From Stutzerimonas zhaodongensis (GTDB lineage Bacteria; Pseudomonadota; Gammaproteobacteria; Pseudomonadales; Pseudomonadaceae), in contig NZ_RFFM01000003.1 of assembly GCF_003696365.1 (NCBI RefSeq), positions 248,001 through 312,000 of the forward strand: a DNA stretch of 64,000 bases, in the 5' to 3' direction. Of the stretch, positions 1 to 9,538 are shown in pieces (positions within the stretch are counted from its first letter, which is position 1; each line of letters begins with the position of its first letter). A program made the translations under genes and the position numbers. Below the pieces are notes generated by a model, which did not search any database, was not told where the DNA came from, and worked only from the letters and a program-made list of their open reading frames with translations.

Positions 1-509
1 ACGGGACCACGTCCGGTGCGCTGCTGGTTCGTGGCCCCTGGACCGTAGAGCGCTATTTCCGAAGCGAAACCAGCGCGCTGGATGCAGACGGCTGGTTCGA
101 CACCGGAGACATCGCTACCCTGGACCCCAATGGCTACATGCGGATCACTGACCGCAGCAAGGACGTGATCAAGTCCGGCGGTGAGTGGATCAGCTCCATC
201 GACATCGAAAATATCGCCGTCGCCTGTCCCGGTGTGCGCATCGCCGCGGTAGTCGGTGTGCCCCACGAAAAATGGGAGGAGCGGCCCATCCTCATCATCG
301 AGCCCCACGACGATGCGGAGATTCATACCGAAACCGTGCTCGCCTTTCTCGAACCACAGATTGTCAAATGGTGGATGCCCGACGCAGTCATCATCGACCG
401 CGTGCCGTTGACTGCCACCGGCAAGATCGACAAGAAGACCCTGCGCGACCGTTACCGCTCCTATCTCATCGACATGGCAACTGACGCGACAAGCGCGGCC
501 ACTATGTAG
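1..509 (+). CDS. Acyl-CoA synthetase (AMP-forming), C-terminal part
   Basis: Partial gene; the reading frame is open from base 3 and its start lies outside the window. The visible 168 residues are the end of an ANL-superfamily acid:CoA ligase. They show the conserved GWFDTGDIA segment, the hinge motif [18 protein letters not shown], and the C-terminal [11 protein letters not shown] motif with the catalytic lysine. Such enzymes adenylate a carboxylic acid and transfer it to CoA. The sequence resembles medium/long-chain (AlkK-like) ligases, but the acyl-binding domain is not in view. The next gene, an alpha-methylacyl-CoA racemase, starts about 65 bp downstream, so both probably act on the same imported acid. 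Confidence 0.9.
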   Translation, partial: GTTSGALLVRGPWTVERYFRSETSALDADGWFDTGDIATLDPNGYMRITDRSKDVIKSGGEWISSIDIENIAVACPGVRIAAVVGVPHEKWEERPILIIEPHDDAEIHTETVLAFLEPQIVKWWMPDAVIIDRVPLTATGKIDKKTLRDRYRSYLIDMATDATSAATM

Positions 510-573
510 GGCTTGTGAACCGTGGGTGAGTTTGAGATACCACTCGAGCCTAACCAGCAGCCTGGAGCACCTC

Positions 574-1647
574 ATGCCGCTAGACGATAAACCCCGTCAA
601 GGCCCGCTGCTCGGCCTGCGCGTGCTGGAGTTCGCCAGCATCGGCCCCGGCCCGCATTGCGCGATGCTGCTGGCCGACCTCGGCGCCGAGGTGATTCGCA
701 TCGAGCGTGAGGGCGGTAACGGTTGGCCAAATCCAGTTGTTGATCGCGGCCGCAAATTGCTGACGCTGAATATTCGCACAGAGGCCGGACGCGACCGGTG
801 CCTGACGTTGGCCGAGGATGCCGATGTGCTGATCGAAGGCTTTCGCCCAGGCGTGATGGAACGTCTGGGCCTTGGGCCGGAGCAGGTTCACAACCGCAAC
901 CCGCGATTGGTCTATGGCCGCATGACCGGATGGGGCCAGACGGGACCACTGGCAAAAAGCGCCGGTCATGACATCAATTACCTGGCCATAACCGGCGCGC
1001 TGGCTGCAATCGGGAATCGCGAAGGCCCGGCGATACCACCGCTTAATCTCGTGGGCGATTTTGGTGGCGGTTCGTTGTATCTGGCGTTCGGCATCATGGC
1101 TGCGCTCTGGGAGCGGGAGCGTTCCGGAAAGGGCCAAGTGGTGGACGCCGCCATCGTTGACGGTGTGTCCTCGATGATGAGCTTCTTCGCCGGGCTCTTG
1201 CCCAGCGGCGCACTATCCCTCGAGCGCGACCGCAACCTGCTTTCCGGCGCCGCCCCCCATTACCGCTGCTACACCTGCGCAGACGGACGCGACATTGCAA
1301 TCGGCCCGTTGGAGCCGCAGTTCCTGGCCGAACTGATGCAGCGCATCGATGCGCCGGAATCCCTGCGTGAAGGCTGCAATGACCCTGCGCAATGGCAGGA
1401 GCAAAGCGAACAGCTCGCCGGGCTGTTCGCCAGCCGAACCCAGGCCCAATGGTGCGCCCTGCTCGAGGGAACCGACGCCTGCTTCGCCCCTATCCTGACG
1501 CTTGAGGAAGCCGCACAGCATTCACATATGCGGGAGCGCGGGGTCTATCGCGACATCGATGGCGCCCTGCACGCCGCCCCCGCGCCGCGCTTTTCGCGCA
1601 CACCGGGGGCGATAAGAGCGTCTGACGATGCAAATGGCTGGGATTGA
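574..1647 (+). CDS. mcr: Alpha-methylacyl-CoA racemase (CaiB/BaiF family III)
   Basis: A 357-residue family III CoA-transferase-fold protein. It carries the racemase catalytic set rather than the Asp of true CoA-transferases: His132 in AGHDINY, Asp162 in NLVGDFGGGS and Glu247 in GPLEPQF, matching the His/Asp/Glu of mycobacterial MCR. These enzymes interconvert the R and S epimers of 2-methylacyl-CoA so that acyl-CoA dehydrogenases can use both. I chose ATG 574 because GGAG lies 6 nt upstream. An in-frame GTG at 526 would add 16 unconserved residues. It follows an acyl-CoA ligase and lies near a beta-oxidation set, which supports a role in branched-acid breakdown. The length is usual for the family. 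Confidence 0.85.
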   Translation: MPLDDKPRQGPLLGLRVLEFASIGPGPHCAMLLADLGAEVIRIEREGGNGWPNPVVDRGRKLLTLNIRTEAGRDRCLTLAEDADVLIEGFRPGVMERLGLGPEQVHNRNPRLVYGRMTGWGQTGPLAKSAGHDINYLAITGALAAIGNREGPAIPPLNLVGDFGGGSLYLAFGIMAALWERERSGKGQVVDAAIVDGVSSMMSFFAGLLPSGALSLERDRNLLSGAAPHYRCYTCADGRDIAIGPLEPQFLAELMQRIDAPESLREGCNDPAQWQEQSEQLAGLFASRTQAQWCALLEGTDACFAPILTLEEAAQHSHMRERGVYRDIDGALHAAPAPRFSRTPGAIRASDDANGWD

Positions 1648-1669
1648 TAAAGCACAGGAAAAAATTACC

Positions 1670-1979
1670 GGTGGATCGGTGAAGCGCGATCCAATCTACG
1701 TCCGCTTGCGCAACCGGGGGCATCAAACGGCCAGGCATCGTTCCGCTCACCGACTCCGTAGGGTGGATGACGCTTTATCCATCCACCAAACGACGACGCA
1801 GGTTCAACGGTGGATCGGTGAAGCGTGATCCACCCAACGTTCGCTTGCCTAACCGGGGGTGGATCAAACGACTAGCATCGTTCGCTCACCGACTGCGTAG
1901 GGGATGGCGCTTTAATCCATCCACCAAAGCGGCGATGCGATTTTCACCGGTGGATCGGTGAAGCGCGATCCACCCTACG
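1670..1979. repeat. Tandem BIME/REP array (2.5 units of about 139 bp)
   Basis: Five copies of a 30-31 bp palindromic element alternate in orientation: 1670-1700, 1757-1787 (inverted), 1809-1839, 1896-1925 (inverted), 1949-1979. The core is GGTGGATCGGTGAAGCG..ATCCACC, or its complement. Spacings are 87, 52, 87 and 53 bp, so one 139-140 bp block is repeated twice, followed by a closing half unit. The DNA between the elements is also repeated (TCAAACG..GCATCG..GCTCACCGACT). It fills the 366-bp gap between the convergent racemase and acyl-CoA dehydrogenase genes, a typical REP site. Confidence 0.85.
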
Positions 1980-2013
1980 AAAAGCGGGCAACGTGACAGA
2001 AACGATTAGGAGC

Positions 2014-3147
2014 TCATTCCCCGAGGTTGCGCGCAATCACCAGCCGCTGGATGTCGCTGGTACCTTCGTAGATCTGGCAGACCCGCACGTCGCGGTAGAT
2101 GCGCTCGACGGGGAAGTCCTGCAGATACCCGTAGCCGCCAAGCGTCTGGATGGCGGCTGAGCAGACCTTCTCGGCCATTTCGGAGGCGAACAGCTTGGCC
2201 ATGGAGGCTTCGACCAGCGCCGGCTGGCCAGCCTCCCGCAGCGCGGCGGCGTGCAGCACCATCTGCCGGGCGACGGCGATCTGAGTGGCCATATCGGCCA
2301 AGCGAAAGGCGACGGCCTGATGTTCAGTGAGTGCTTGGCCGAACGCCTCGCGCTCACGCGCGTAGTCACGGGCGGCCTCGAATGCAGCCCGCGCCATGCC
2401 GACCGCCTGGGCCGCGATGCCGATGCGGCCACCTTCAAGGTTCGCCAGGGCAATTCGGTAGCCCTCGCCCTCCTCGCCCAACCGCTGGGATTCGTGCACG
2501 CGCATGTCTTCGAACGCCAGCTGGCAAGTATCCGAGGCATGCTGGCCGAGCTTGTCCTCGACACGTACGACCTGATAGCCCGGTGTGTCGGTAGGTACGA
2601 TAAAAGCACTGATGCCTCGCTTGCCGGCGTCTGGATCGGTCACCGCAAAGACGATCACCGTGCCAGCGTGCTGGCCTGATGTGATGAATTGCTTGGCCCC
2701 GTTGAGTACATACCCATCACCGTCACGCCGCGCGCGGGTGCGCAAACTGCTGGCATCGGAGCCGGCATGGGGTTCGGTCAACGCGAAGGCACCAATCTGC
2801 GCACCGCTGGCCAGTGACGTCAGGTAGCGCTGCTTCTGCTCATCGGTGCCGAACCGCAGAATCGGCACGCAACCGACCGAGTTGTGCACGCTCATGATGG
2901 TCGAACAGGCGCCATCACCCGCTGCAATTTCCTCCAGCGCCAGCGCATAGGCAATGTAGCCCGTGTCACTGCCGCCCCATTGCTCCGGGCAAAGCATGCC
3001 AAAGAAGCCGAGTTCAGCCATCTCGGCCACTGCTTCAGCCGGATAGCGGTGTTCACGGTCCCAGTCGGCAGCGAAGGGCTTCAACCGCTCCTGGGCGAAC
3101 TGCCGGGCCATGTCACGGATGCTGATGTGGTCATCATTGAGCAGCAT
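2014..3147 (-). CDS. Short/branched-chain acyl-CoA dehydrogenase
   Basis: A 377-residue FAD-dependent acyl-CoA dehydrogenase of normal length. It forms the 2,3-double bond of an acyl-CoA and passes electrons to ETF. It shows the FAD/substrate signatures [13 protein letters not shown] and the C-terminal [10 protein letters not shown], whose Glu361 is the likely catalytic base in the usual position. It is the last gene of a minus-strand operon, 9 bp after the thiolase and in the same run as the type II 3-hydroxyacyl-CoA dehydrogenase. The order resembles the acyl-CoA dehydrogenase/thiolase/SDR block of P. aeruginosa PA2552-PA2554. The substrate is inferred, probably 2-methyl-branched or short acyl-CoA. 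Confidence 0.9.
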   Translation of the reverse strand: MLLNDDHISIRDMARQFAQERLKPFAADWDREHRYPAEAVAEMAELGFFGMLCPEQWGGSDTGYIAYALALEEIAAGDGACSTIMSVHNSVGCVPILRFGTDEQKQRYLTSLASGAQIGAFALTEPHAGSDASSLRTRARRDGDGYVLNGAKQFITSGQHAGTVIVFAVTDPDAGKRGISAFIVPTDTPGYQVVRVEDKLGQHASDTCQLAFEDMRVHESQRLGEEGEGYRIALANLEGGRIGIAAQAVGMARAAFEAARDYAREREAFGQALTEHQAVAFRLADMATQIAVARQMVLHAAALREAGQPALVEASMAKLFASEMAEKVCSAAIQTLGGYGYLQDFPVERIYRDVRVCQIYEGTSDIQRLVIARNLGE

Positions 3148-3156
3148 GGCGAATCC

Positions 3157-4344
3157 TCAATCGAGCAGTTCGATGGCCATGGCAGTCGCTTCGCCACCGC
3201 CGATGCAAATGGCCGCGATGCCCTTGCGCAGGCCGCGGTCGCGAAGTGCCGCAATCAGCGTCACCAGAATACGGGCACCGGACGCACCTATCGGGTGGCC
3301 AAGCGCGCAGGCTCCGCCGTTGACGTTGACCTTGGCGTGATCCAGCCCCAGCTCGCGCATGGTGACCATGCTGACCACCGCGAAGGCTTCGTTGATTTCG
3401 AACAGGTCCACCTCGTCGAGACGCCAGCCGGTGCGCTCCAGCAGCTTATGGATTGCCCCGATGGGAGCAGTCGGGAAGAGATTGGGCGCATCGGCAAATA
3501 CGGCGTGGCCGTGAATGATGGCTTGGGGTTTGAGGCCATACTGCTCGGCATGGGAGCGGCGCGTGAGCACCAACGCCGCGGCGCCGTCAGAGATCGAACT
3601 GGAATTGGCCGCGGTCACTGTCCCGCCCTCTCGGAATGCCGGCTTGAGGGACGGAATCTTCTCCGGCATTGCCTTGGGTGGCTGTTCATCGTCTCGAACT
3701 AAGCGTTGCTCGCGCCCTTGAGGGGCCTCTAACGGGACGATTTCGCTGGCAAAGCGGCCGACGCTGATTGCATCACGCGCACGCTGTAACGAAGTCAGTG
3801 CGTAAGCGTCCTGTTCCTCGCGGCTGAAGCCGTGGTTCTGCGCGCAGTCCTCGGCAAAGGTGCCCATCAGCCGGCCCTTGTCATAGGCATCTTCAAGGCC
3901 ATCGAGGAACATGTGGTCGAGCACCTTGCCGTGTCCCATGCGGTAGCCACTGCGGGCCTTTTCAAGCAGATACGGCGCGTTGGACATGCTCTCCATGCCG
4001 CCCGCAACGATCAGGTCGACGCTGCCGGCGCGCAGCGCATCATGGGCGAGGATTGCCGCTTGCATGCCTGAGCCACACATCTTGTTGAGTGTGGTGGCGG
4101 CGGTCGCCTTGCCTAATCCGGCGCCAAGCGCTGCCTGGCGGGCAGGAGCCTGGCCCAGGCCGGCCGGAAGCACGCAACCCATCAGCACTTCCTGAACCTG
4201 TTCGGCCGAAACACCGCTGCGCTCTACCGCAGCGCGAATTGCCGCCGCACCCAGCTCCGGCGCGCTCAAGCCTTTCAGATCACCTTGAAAGCCGCCCATG
4301 GGGGTACGGGCAGAGCCCAAAATCACGATTGGATCGTTGTTCAT
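3157..4344 (-). CDS. Acetyl-CoA C-acyltransferase (thiolase)
   Basis: A 395-residue thiolase. The active-site residues are visible: Cys90 in [10 protein letters not shown] (acyl-enzyme nucleophile), His350 in [10 protein letters not shown] and Cys380 in ICIGGGEA. It cleaves a 3-ketoacyl-CoA with CoA to give acetyl-CoA and a shortened acyl-CoA. If the pathway is isoleucine-like, the products would be acetyl-CoA and propionyl-CoA from 2-methylacetoacetyl-CoA. ATG 4344 is preceded by a GGAGA ribosome-binding site. It sits 12 bp after the SDR gene and 9 bp before the acyl-CoA dehydrogenase on the same transcript. Confidence 0.92.
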   Translation of the reverse strand: MNNDPIVILGSARTPMGGFQGDLKGLSAPELGAAAIRAAVERSGVSAEQVQEVLMGCVLPAGLGQAPARQAALGAGLGKATAATTLNKMCGSGMQAAILAHDALRAGSVDLIVAGGMESMSNAPYLLEKARSGYRMGHGKVLDHMFLDGLEDAYDKGRLMGTFAEDCAQNHGFSREEQDAYALTSLQRARDAISVGRFASEIVPLEAPQGREQRLVRDDEQPPKAMPEKIPSLKPAFREGGTVTAANSSSISDGAAALVLTRRSHAEQYGLKPQAIIHGHAVFADAPNLFPTAPIGAIHKLLERTGWRLDEVDLFEINEAFAVVSMVTMRELGLDHAKVNVNGGACALGHPIGASGARILVTLIAALRDRGLRKGIAAICIGGGEATAMAIELLD

Positions 4345-4356
4345 TGCTGTCTCCGG

Positions 4357-5124
4357 TTATTTCGCGGCCATACGCAACGCGCCGTCGAGGCGAATCACCT
4401 CACCATTGAGCATGTCGTTCTCGATGATATGGCGCACAAGGTTGGCGTACTCGCTGGCACGGCCCAGGCGTGGCGGGAATGGCACACCGGCGGCCAGAGA
4501 GTCGCGTATCTCCTGCGTCATGCCCGCCATCATCGGCGTTTCGAACACACCGGGGGCGATGGTCATCACGCGAATGCCATGACGAGCCAGCTCGCGCGCT
4601 GCCGGTAGTGTCATGGCCACGACGCCGCCCTTGGATGCAGCATAGGCAGCCTGGCCAATCTGGCCGTCATAGGCCGCGATGGATGCGGTGTTGATGATCA
4701 CGCCGCGATTGCCCTGCTCGTCCGGCTCGCCCCTGGCAATGGCTTCTGCCGCCAGACGCAGCATGTTGAAGCTGCCGATCAGGTTGAGGCCGATGACCTT
4801 GCTGAAACTATCCAGGCCATGCGGTCCCTGTCGACCGAGGATTTTTTCTCCACTGGCGACGCCGGCGCAGTTGACCAGCCCGTGCAGGCCGCCAAAACGC
4901 TCCACTGCTGTGTTCACTGCCGCTTGTGCAGCAGCCTCTTCACACACGTTGGTCACCACGCCGAGTGCGTTCGCGCCCAGTGCCTCGCTACGCTCGTTCA
5001 GCAGTGTTTGATTGATGTCCGCCAGTACTACTTTGGCACCAGCCGCGACAAGCGCTTCGGCGGCCGCAGCGCCCAGGCCGGACGCACCGCCTGTGATCAG
5101 GAAAACCTTGTCTTGAATATCCAC
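4357..5124 (-). CDS. Type II 3-hydroxyacyl-CoA dehydrogenase (SDR, HSD17B10-like)
   Basis: A 255-residue classical short-chain dehydrogenase. It has the NAD-binding [11 protein letters not shown] near residue 11, NCAGVA (NNAG-type) and the catalytic pair in YAASKGG. It lacks the hydratase/dehydrogenase fusion of FadB and instead resembles mitochondrial HSD17B10, which oxidises 2-methyl-3-hydroxybutyryl-CoA. The start is GTG 5124, with GAGGT 6 nt upstream. It is first of three minus-strand genes with thiolase and acyl-CoA dehydrogenase downstream, so the operon holds three of the four steps of one beta-oxidation turn. The hydratase lies about 2.4 kb away at 7527. Confidence 0.88.
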   Translation of the reverse strand: MDIQDKVFLITGGASGLGAAAAEALVAAGAKVVLADINQTLLNERSEALGANALGVVTNVCEEAAAQAAVNTAVERFGGLHGLVNCAGVASGEKILGRQGPHGLDSFSKVIGLNLIGSFNMLRLAAEAIARGEPDEQGNRGVIINTASIAAYDGQIGQAAYAASKGGVVAMTLPAARELARHGIRVMTIAPGVFETPMMAGMTQEIRDSLAAGVPFPPRLGRASEYANLVRHIIENDMLNGEVIRLDGALRMAAK

Positions 5125-5318
5125 AGCACGACCTCGAGAAGATGATGGGCATCGCGGCAGATCAGCTGCCGGATCCCGCTGGGTTCATCTTCTTCAGACC
5201 GGTAGGTACGGACAATGGTCGTTGCGGGCAATCGCGGTGACCGATTTGGCCAAGGTTGTTGGTACGTGCAATCTGGAAAAGTTCTGCCAGCGCGCTGTGG
5301 CGCTGTGTGCGTTCAGTT

Positions 5319-5401
5319 AACGCCAGCAAGCTAGCACCCACGGAAAGCATCTGACCGGCGCATCGGTCCGCCCTCTCTGTAGGAGCCAGCATGCTGGCGT
5401 T
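5319..5401. repeat. Inverted REP pair (BIME)
   Basis: Two inverted copies of the pseudomonad REP sequence: AACGCCAGCAAGCTAGCACC at 5319 and GTAGGAGCCAGCATGCTGGC from 5379. They occupy the 296-bp gap between the AraC-type regulator and the beta-oxidation operon, both on the minus strand. RNA from either strand could fold into a long hairpin. Confidence 0.75.
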
Positions 5402-5420
5402 CCGGGTGGCCGCCGCACCT

Positions 5421-6467
5421 CTATCGCGACGCGGAATGACCCATTTCGTCCCCGCGCAGGATCAGGCTGCGGTACTGCCCCGGGTTGGTCCCGGACCATT
5501 TGCGGAATGCCTTGTAGAACGAGCTGACATCGGCGAAACCCAGGCGCTCGGCGATGTCGGCATAGGTGATCGAAGCGTCCGCCAACCATAGTGTCGCCAT
5601 CTCCTGGCGCACCTGGTCCTTGATCGCCTGATAGGTCTGCCCGGCTTCAGCCAATCGACGACGCAAGGTCGAGGGCGAAACGCACAGCGTCTGCGCGAGC
5701 CCTTCGCTGGTTGGCCAGCACTCGGCTGGCAGCTCGCGCAACTGCGCCTTGATGCGGCTGGCGAGGCTCGTGGTGTCGCGGTATTTAACCAGGATGTTGG
5801 AAGGCGCATGGGCAAGGAAGCCGTGCAGCTCCAGCTCACTGCGGCGCACCGGTAGGTCGAGCGCTTCGGCAGCGAAAATTATCCGCGTGGTGGGCCGCGC
5901 GAAGCGCAGATTGCGCGAGAACATCACTCGGTAGTCATCGGTATAAGCCGGCTCATCGCAACGCAGCTCGACCGCCAGCAGCGGAATGCGCCGCCCCACC
6001 AGCCAACAGGCCAGGCCGTGCAGCAGCATCCAGAAGGTGAAATAGCTGAACGCCCGGAGCGGCTGCGCCTCTGGTCGCTCAGTCAGGGTGACTTCCGCCA
6101 GGCTCTCACTGCGATACAGCTCGCCAGCGAAGCCCTCGAAGGTCAGCCTGAAGAACTCCAATACCACGCGAAGCGCGCTATCGAGGGTCGGCTGGGCCAT
6201 TGCCGCGCGGCATACGAACGCGAAACTGCCGGTACGCATGCGTCGCGCATCCATGCCGAAGAACTCATCGTCGAAGTGCCGCGCCAGGCGCCGCCAGAGC
6301 TTGCTGTACTCGGCCACGTCGATCCGCGCTTCGCTGTCGCCCAGGTCAATGGCATCGAGTCCCAGTTGGTGCAGCAGCTGTCCGGCGGATCGCGAAGGCG
6401 CGGTGAAACCTTGCAGCGCCTCTTCCACCAGCCTGACCGAGATAGTGCCTTTGCCGTCGCGGTTCAT
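5421..6467 (-). CDS. AraC-family transcriptional regulator
   Basis: A 348-residue regulator. The N-terminal 220 residues look like the arabinose-binding-like domain of the OruR/ArgR-type AraC subgroup. The last 110 hold the two helix-turn-helix units, including QTLCVSPSTLRRRLAEAG and the family signature IAERLGFADVSSFYKAFRKW. Its start overlaps the stop of the upstream LysR gene by 4 bp (ATGA), so the two regulators are co-translated. It precedes the SDR-thiolase-acyl-CoA dehydrogenase genes, the likely target, as in the PA2556 neighbourhood. The inducer is unknown. Confidence 0.9.
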   Translation of the reverse strand: MNRDGKGTISVRLVEEALQGFTAPSRSAGQLLHQLGLDAIDLGDSEARIDVAEYSKLWRRLARHFDDEFFGMDARRMRTGSFAFVCRAAMAQPTLDSALRVVLEFFRLTFEGFAGELYRSESLAEVTLTERPEAQPLRAFSYFTFWMLLHGLACWLVGRRIPLLAVELRCDEPAYTDDYRVMFSRNLRFARPTTRIIFAAEALDLPVRRSELELHGFLAHAPSNILVKYRDTTSLASRIKAQLRELPAECWPTSEGLAQTLCVSPSTLRRRLAEAGQTYQAIKDQVRQEMATLWLADASITYADIAERLGFADVSSFYKAFRKWSGTNPGQYRSLILRGDEMGHSASR

Positions 6468-7390
6468 GCGCGCCCCATCATCACGTCATGGCTGTTGGCC
6501 GCAACGTCCCGTAGAAAGTCCCAGCAGACGCGCATCCGCGCCAGGTCCTTGTTTTCCACCGGCATCAGCATCCAGAAGGTTCGGGTGAATTCGATCTCGT
6601 CCACCAGAACCTCTTTGAGCAACGGCTCCTTGCGTGCCGAAAACGCCGGCAGGATCGCCAGCCCTGCTCCGGCGGCGACCGCTTCCTGCTGCGCAAGGAT
6701 GCTGGTGCTGCGTAACGAGTGTTGACGGGGGCGGACAATCTCGTCGAGGTAGAACAGCTCTTTGCTGTACAGCAGGTCTTCGATGTAGCTGACGAAAATA
6801 TGGCCGCTGAGGTCTTCGCGGCTGCGGATAGGCGGATGAGATGCCAGATAGGCTTCCGACGCATAGAGCCGCAGCACATAGTCGGTCAGTTTGGTGATCA
6901 CATAGGGGCCACGCTCGGGGCGTTCCAGCGTGATGACGATGTCTGCCTCGTGTCTGGCCAGTCGTACCGAGCGCGGCACTGCCAGCAAATCCACGCCCAG
7001 GTGCGGATAATCGCGTGTCAGATTGGCCAGCTGGCTTGCCAGCATCACCGTGCCGTAACCCTCGGTGGCACCTATGCGGACCTGGCCCGAGAGTTTGTCG
7101 GCAGTCAGGCTCGGTTGTTCGATGGAGGCAATGGCGCTTTCCATCGCCTCGGCCTGGGCCAGCAATTCGCGACCCGCTTCAGACAATCGATAACCGGCCT
7201 TGGCACGAATGAAAAGCTGCCGGTCAAGGCTTTTCTCCAGTGCCTGCACCCGTCGCGCGACCGTGGTGTGATCTACAGCCAAGCGCCGCGCGGCGACTGT
7301 CAGTTTGCCCGCACGCGAAAGCTCGAGAAAAAAACGCAGGTTGTCCCAATCCACTGCTGGCTCCAGATCCATCGAATTGATGCGTGCCAT
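6464..7390 (-). CDS. LysR-family transcriptional regulator
   Basis: About 308 residues with a typical LysR layout. The winged HTH lies near residues 10-70 (VDWDNLRFFLELSRAGKLTVAARRLAVDHTTVARRVQALE), followed by a periplasmic-binding-like effector domain. It belongs to the short-C-terminus group that regulates neighbouring metabolic genes. The start is uncertain. ATG 7390 is chosen; ATG 7429 would add 13 residues and ATG 7372 removes 6, and none has a strong ribosome-binding site. It is divergent from the enoyl-CoA hydratase at 7527, with the shared control region between them, and overlaps the AraC gene downstream. Confidence 0.88.
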   Translation of the reverse strand: MARINSMDLEPAVDWDNLRFFLELSRAGKLTVAARRLAVDHTTVARRVQALEKSLDRQLFIRAKAGYRLSEAGRELLAQAEAMESAIASIEQPSLTADKLSGQVRIGATEGYGTVMLASQLANLTRDYPHLGVDLLAVPRSVRLARHEADIVITLERPERGPYVITKLTDYVLRLYASEAYLASHPPIRSREDLSGHIFVSYIEDLLYSKELFYLDEIVRPRQHSLRSTSILAQQEAVAAGAGLAILPAFSARKEPLLKEVLVDEIEFTRTFWMLMPVENKDLARMRVCWDFLRDVAANSHDVMMGRA

Positions 7391-7526
7391 CCGCGGCTCG
7401 CTGTGCAAAAACACAGAATACATCTGCATTTCGCAGCATGGGTTTACTATTTTTACGCTGCTAGGCTCGTCTATCGAACCCGTTTCGCCTCAGGCGACCG
7501 CATCATTGCAAACCCAAGGAACCGAC

Positions 7527-8303
7527 ATGAGCCAGAAGATACAGCTCGAAATGCGCGATCATACGGCGCTGCTGACCATCGCCAATCCACCAGCCAATAC
7601 CTGGGATCGGGAGTCGCTGGCTGCGTTGGAGCAGATGATCGGCCAGCTCAACGACAATCCTGACGTGTACGCATTGGTCATCACCGGCCAGGGTGAAAAA
7701 TTCTTCTCGGCCGGAGCCGACCTCAAGCAGTTTGCCGATGGCGACAAGAACGGTGCGCGCGAGGTAGCCGAACTCTTCGGGCGAGCCTTCGATGCGCTGA
7801 CGCGCTTTCGCGGTGTGTCCATCGCCGCTATCAACGGCTACGCCATGGGCGGCGGGCTGGAATGCGCGCTCGCGTGCGACATCCGCATCGCAGAAGAACA
7901 CGCACAAATGGCGCTCCCTGAAGCCAGCGTCGGTTTGCTGCCCTGCGCCGGTGGCACGCAGAACCTGCCCTGGCTGGTCGGCGAAGGCTGGGCCAAGCGC
8001 ATGATCCTTTGCGGTGAGCGCATCGACGCCCAGCGCGCGGAGAAGATCGGTCTGGTCGAGGAAGTGGTACCGCGCGGCCAGTCACTTGAAGCAGCACTGA
8101 AGCTTGCCGAAGGCGTCAGCAAGCAAAGCCCCTCCTCCATCAGCCGTTCCAAACGACTGGTAATGAACGCTCGCAACGATACCCACGTGAGCGGATGGGT
8201 AGCCGAGCGCGAGCTTTTTGCCGAACTGTTCGACACCAAGGATCAGAAAGAAGGTGTGAACGCGTTCCTCGAGAAACGCAGCGCGAAGTGGCAGAACGGC
8301 TGA
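7527..8303 (+). CDS. Enoyl-CoA hydratase/isomerase
   Basis: A 258-residue crotonase-fold protein. The oxyanion-hole segments are SAGADLKQF and NGYAMGGGLECALACD, and the region LPEASVGLLPCAGGTQNLP carries the second catalytic Glu position. It adds water across the 2,3-double bond of an enoyl-CoA. ATG 7527 has AAGGA 6 nt upstream. It is divergent from the LysR gene and supplies the hydration step missing from the acyl-CoA dehydrogenase-thiolase-SDR operon. Confidence 0.9.
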   Translation: MSQKIQLEMRDHTALLTIANPPANTWDRESLAALEQMIGQLNDNPDVYALVITGQGEKFFSAGADLKQFADGDKNGAREVAELFGRAFDALTRFRGVSIAAINGYAMGGGLECALACDIRIAEEHAQMALPEASVGLLPCAGGTQNLPWLVGEGWAKRMILCGERIDAQRAEKIGLVEEVVPRGQSLEAALKLAEGVSKQSPSSISRSKRLVMNARNDTHVSGWVAERELFAELFDTKDQKEGVNAFLEKRSAKWQNG

Positions 8304-8310
8304 TCATTCC

Positions 8311-8330
8311 GGCCCCGCCTGTGCGGGGCC
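8311..8330. terminator. GC-rich hairpin between convergent genes
   Basis: GGCCCCGC-CTGT-GCGGGGCC is a perfect 8-bp stem with a 4-nt loop, 7 nt after the hydratase stop and in front of the convergent livM 3' end. No U-run follows on either strand, so it may be a weak terminator or an RNA-stabilising hairpin. The rest of the gap to 8516 holds a run of nine C at 8491-8499 and no gene. Confidence 0.45.
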
Positions 8331-8516
8331 AGGGCTGCTTGGAGAGAGGCGTCAGGACGTAGTCGCGAGCCGACTTGTCCGCCCGCCACTCTCCATGTTT
8401 GCCGGTCGTGGTGTAGAGGCCGGAAACCGAGCGGTTACCTGTGAGCTAAGACTCAGGACCATCTAGCGCAGCAGCAGGGCCAGGTCAGAACCCCCCCCCG
8501 CAGGTTTTGGCACCTG

Positions 8517-9536
8517 TCACTTGAAATTGCGTTTGATCAGCCGCTCCACCCATCCAACGATCCCCGATCGGAACAAGAGCACGCAGAGCACGAAGATCAC
8601 CCCGAGGATCACGTGTACCCATTCGCCCAACGGCCCGTTGGACAGCGAGCTCTGCAGCGTAACCACCACCGTTGCCCCTACGATCGGCCCGAGGATGGTG
8701 CCCACCCCACCCAACAGCGTCATCAGAATCACCTCGCCGGACATATGCCAGTGTGCGTCGGTCAACGACGCCAGCTGGAACACCACCGTCTTGGTCGAGC
8801 CGGCAAGGCCTGTCAGCGCAGCGGAGATCACGAACGCCAGCAGCTTGTGCGCATCCACGTTGTAGCCCAGCGAAATCGCTCGCGGCTCGTTCTCGCGAAT
8901 GGCCTTGAGCACCTGGCCATACGGTGAATGGATAGTCCGCTGGATGATCGCGAAGCCAATCACGAACACGGCAAGTACGAAGTAATAGAGCGACATGTTG
9001 TTCTTCATGTCGATAAGCCCGAACAGGTGACCACGAGGTACACCCTGCATACCGTTTTCACCACCAGTGAAGGGCGCCTGAACGAACACGAAGAAGATCA
9101 TCTGCGCCAGGGCCAGGGTAATCATCGCGAAATAGATGCCCTGCCTGCGAATCGCCAACAGCCCGAAGACAGCGCCCAGCACAGTGGAGGCCACTGTTCC
9201 GGCCAGTATTCCGAGCTCCGTACTCAGTCCGCTGTAAGTGCTGAGCATGTAGCCGGTTATATAGCCGCCGCAGGCGAAGAATGCCGCGTGCCCGAACGAC
9301 AACAATCCCGCATAGCCCAACAGCAGATTGAAGGCGCAGGCAAACAGCGCAAAGCACAGCAGCTTCATCAGAAAGACGGGGTAGACCATCATCGGCGCCA
9401 CCATCGCCACGGCCAGCAACACGCCGTAGAAGATGTACATGCGCCGCCGGGCGGCACGACGACGCTCGCGCTCGGCATTGGCTCGTACCGTGGCTGCTTG
9501 CACAGGAGACGTTTGAACGTTTTGTTGAGTCGACAT
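8517..9536 (-). CDS. livM: Liv-type ABC importer, permease LivM
   Basis: A 339-residue branched-chain amino-acid-type inner-membrane permease. After about 35 polar, Arg-rich residues come eight or more hydrophobic segments. It carries the LivM signatures LLGYAGLLSFGHAAFFACGGY and AIRENEPRAISLGYN, the EAA-like loop that contacts the ATPases. The start is ATG 9536, which has AGGAGG 7 nt upstream. The ATG two codons earlier overlaps that Shine-Dalgarno sequence. It lies 2 bp after livH and is the last gene of livG-F-K-H-M. The substrate may be a branched-chain amino acid or a related carboxylate. Confidence 0.92.
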   Translation of the reverse strand: MSTQQNVQTSPVQAATVRANAERERRRAARRRMYIFYGVLLAVAMVAPMMVYPVFLMKLLCFALFACAFNLLLGYAGLLSFGHAAFFACGGYITGYMLSTYSGLSTELGILAGTVASTVLGAVFGLLAIRRQGIYFAMITLALAQMIFFVFVQAPFTGGENGMQGVPRGHLFGLIDMKNNMSLYYFVLAVFVIGFAIIQRTIHSPYGQVLKAIRENEPRAISLGYNVDAHKLLAFVISAALTGLAGSTKTVVFQLASLTDAHWHMSGEVILMTLLGGVGTILGPIVGATVVVTLQSSLSNGPLGEWVHVILGVIFVLCVLLFRSGIVGWVERLIKRNFK

Positions 9537-9538
9537 GT

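Noticed and set aside
1809-1839. REP-array units as a CRISPR-like repeat
   Set aside because: The units are palindromic, alternate in orientation and the intervening DNA is itself repeated, which fits BIMEs and not spacers.
8491-8499. Run of nine C in the gap after livM
   Set aside because: It is outside coding sequence with no downstream phase-variable gene; it could be a slippage-prone or mis-sequenced site but shows no function.
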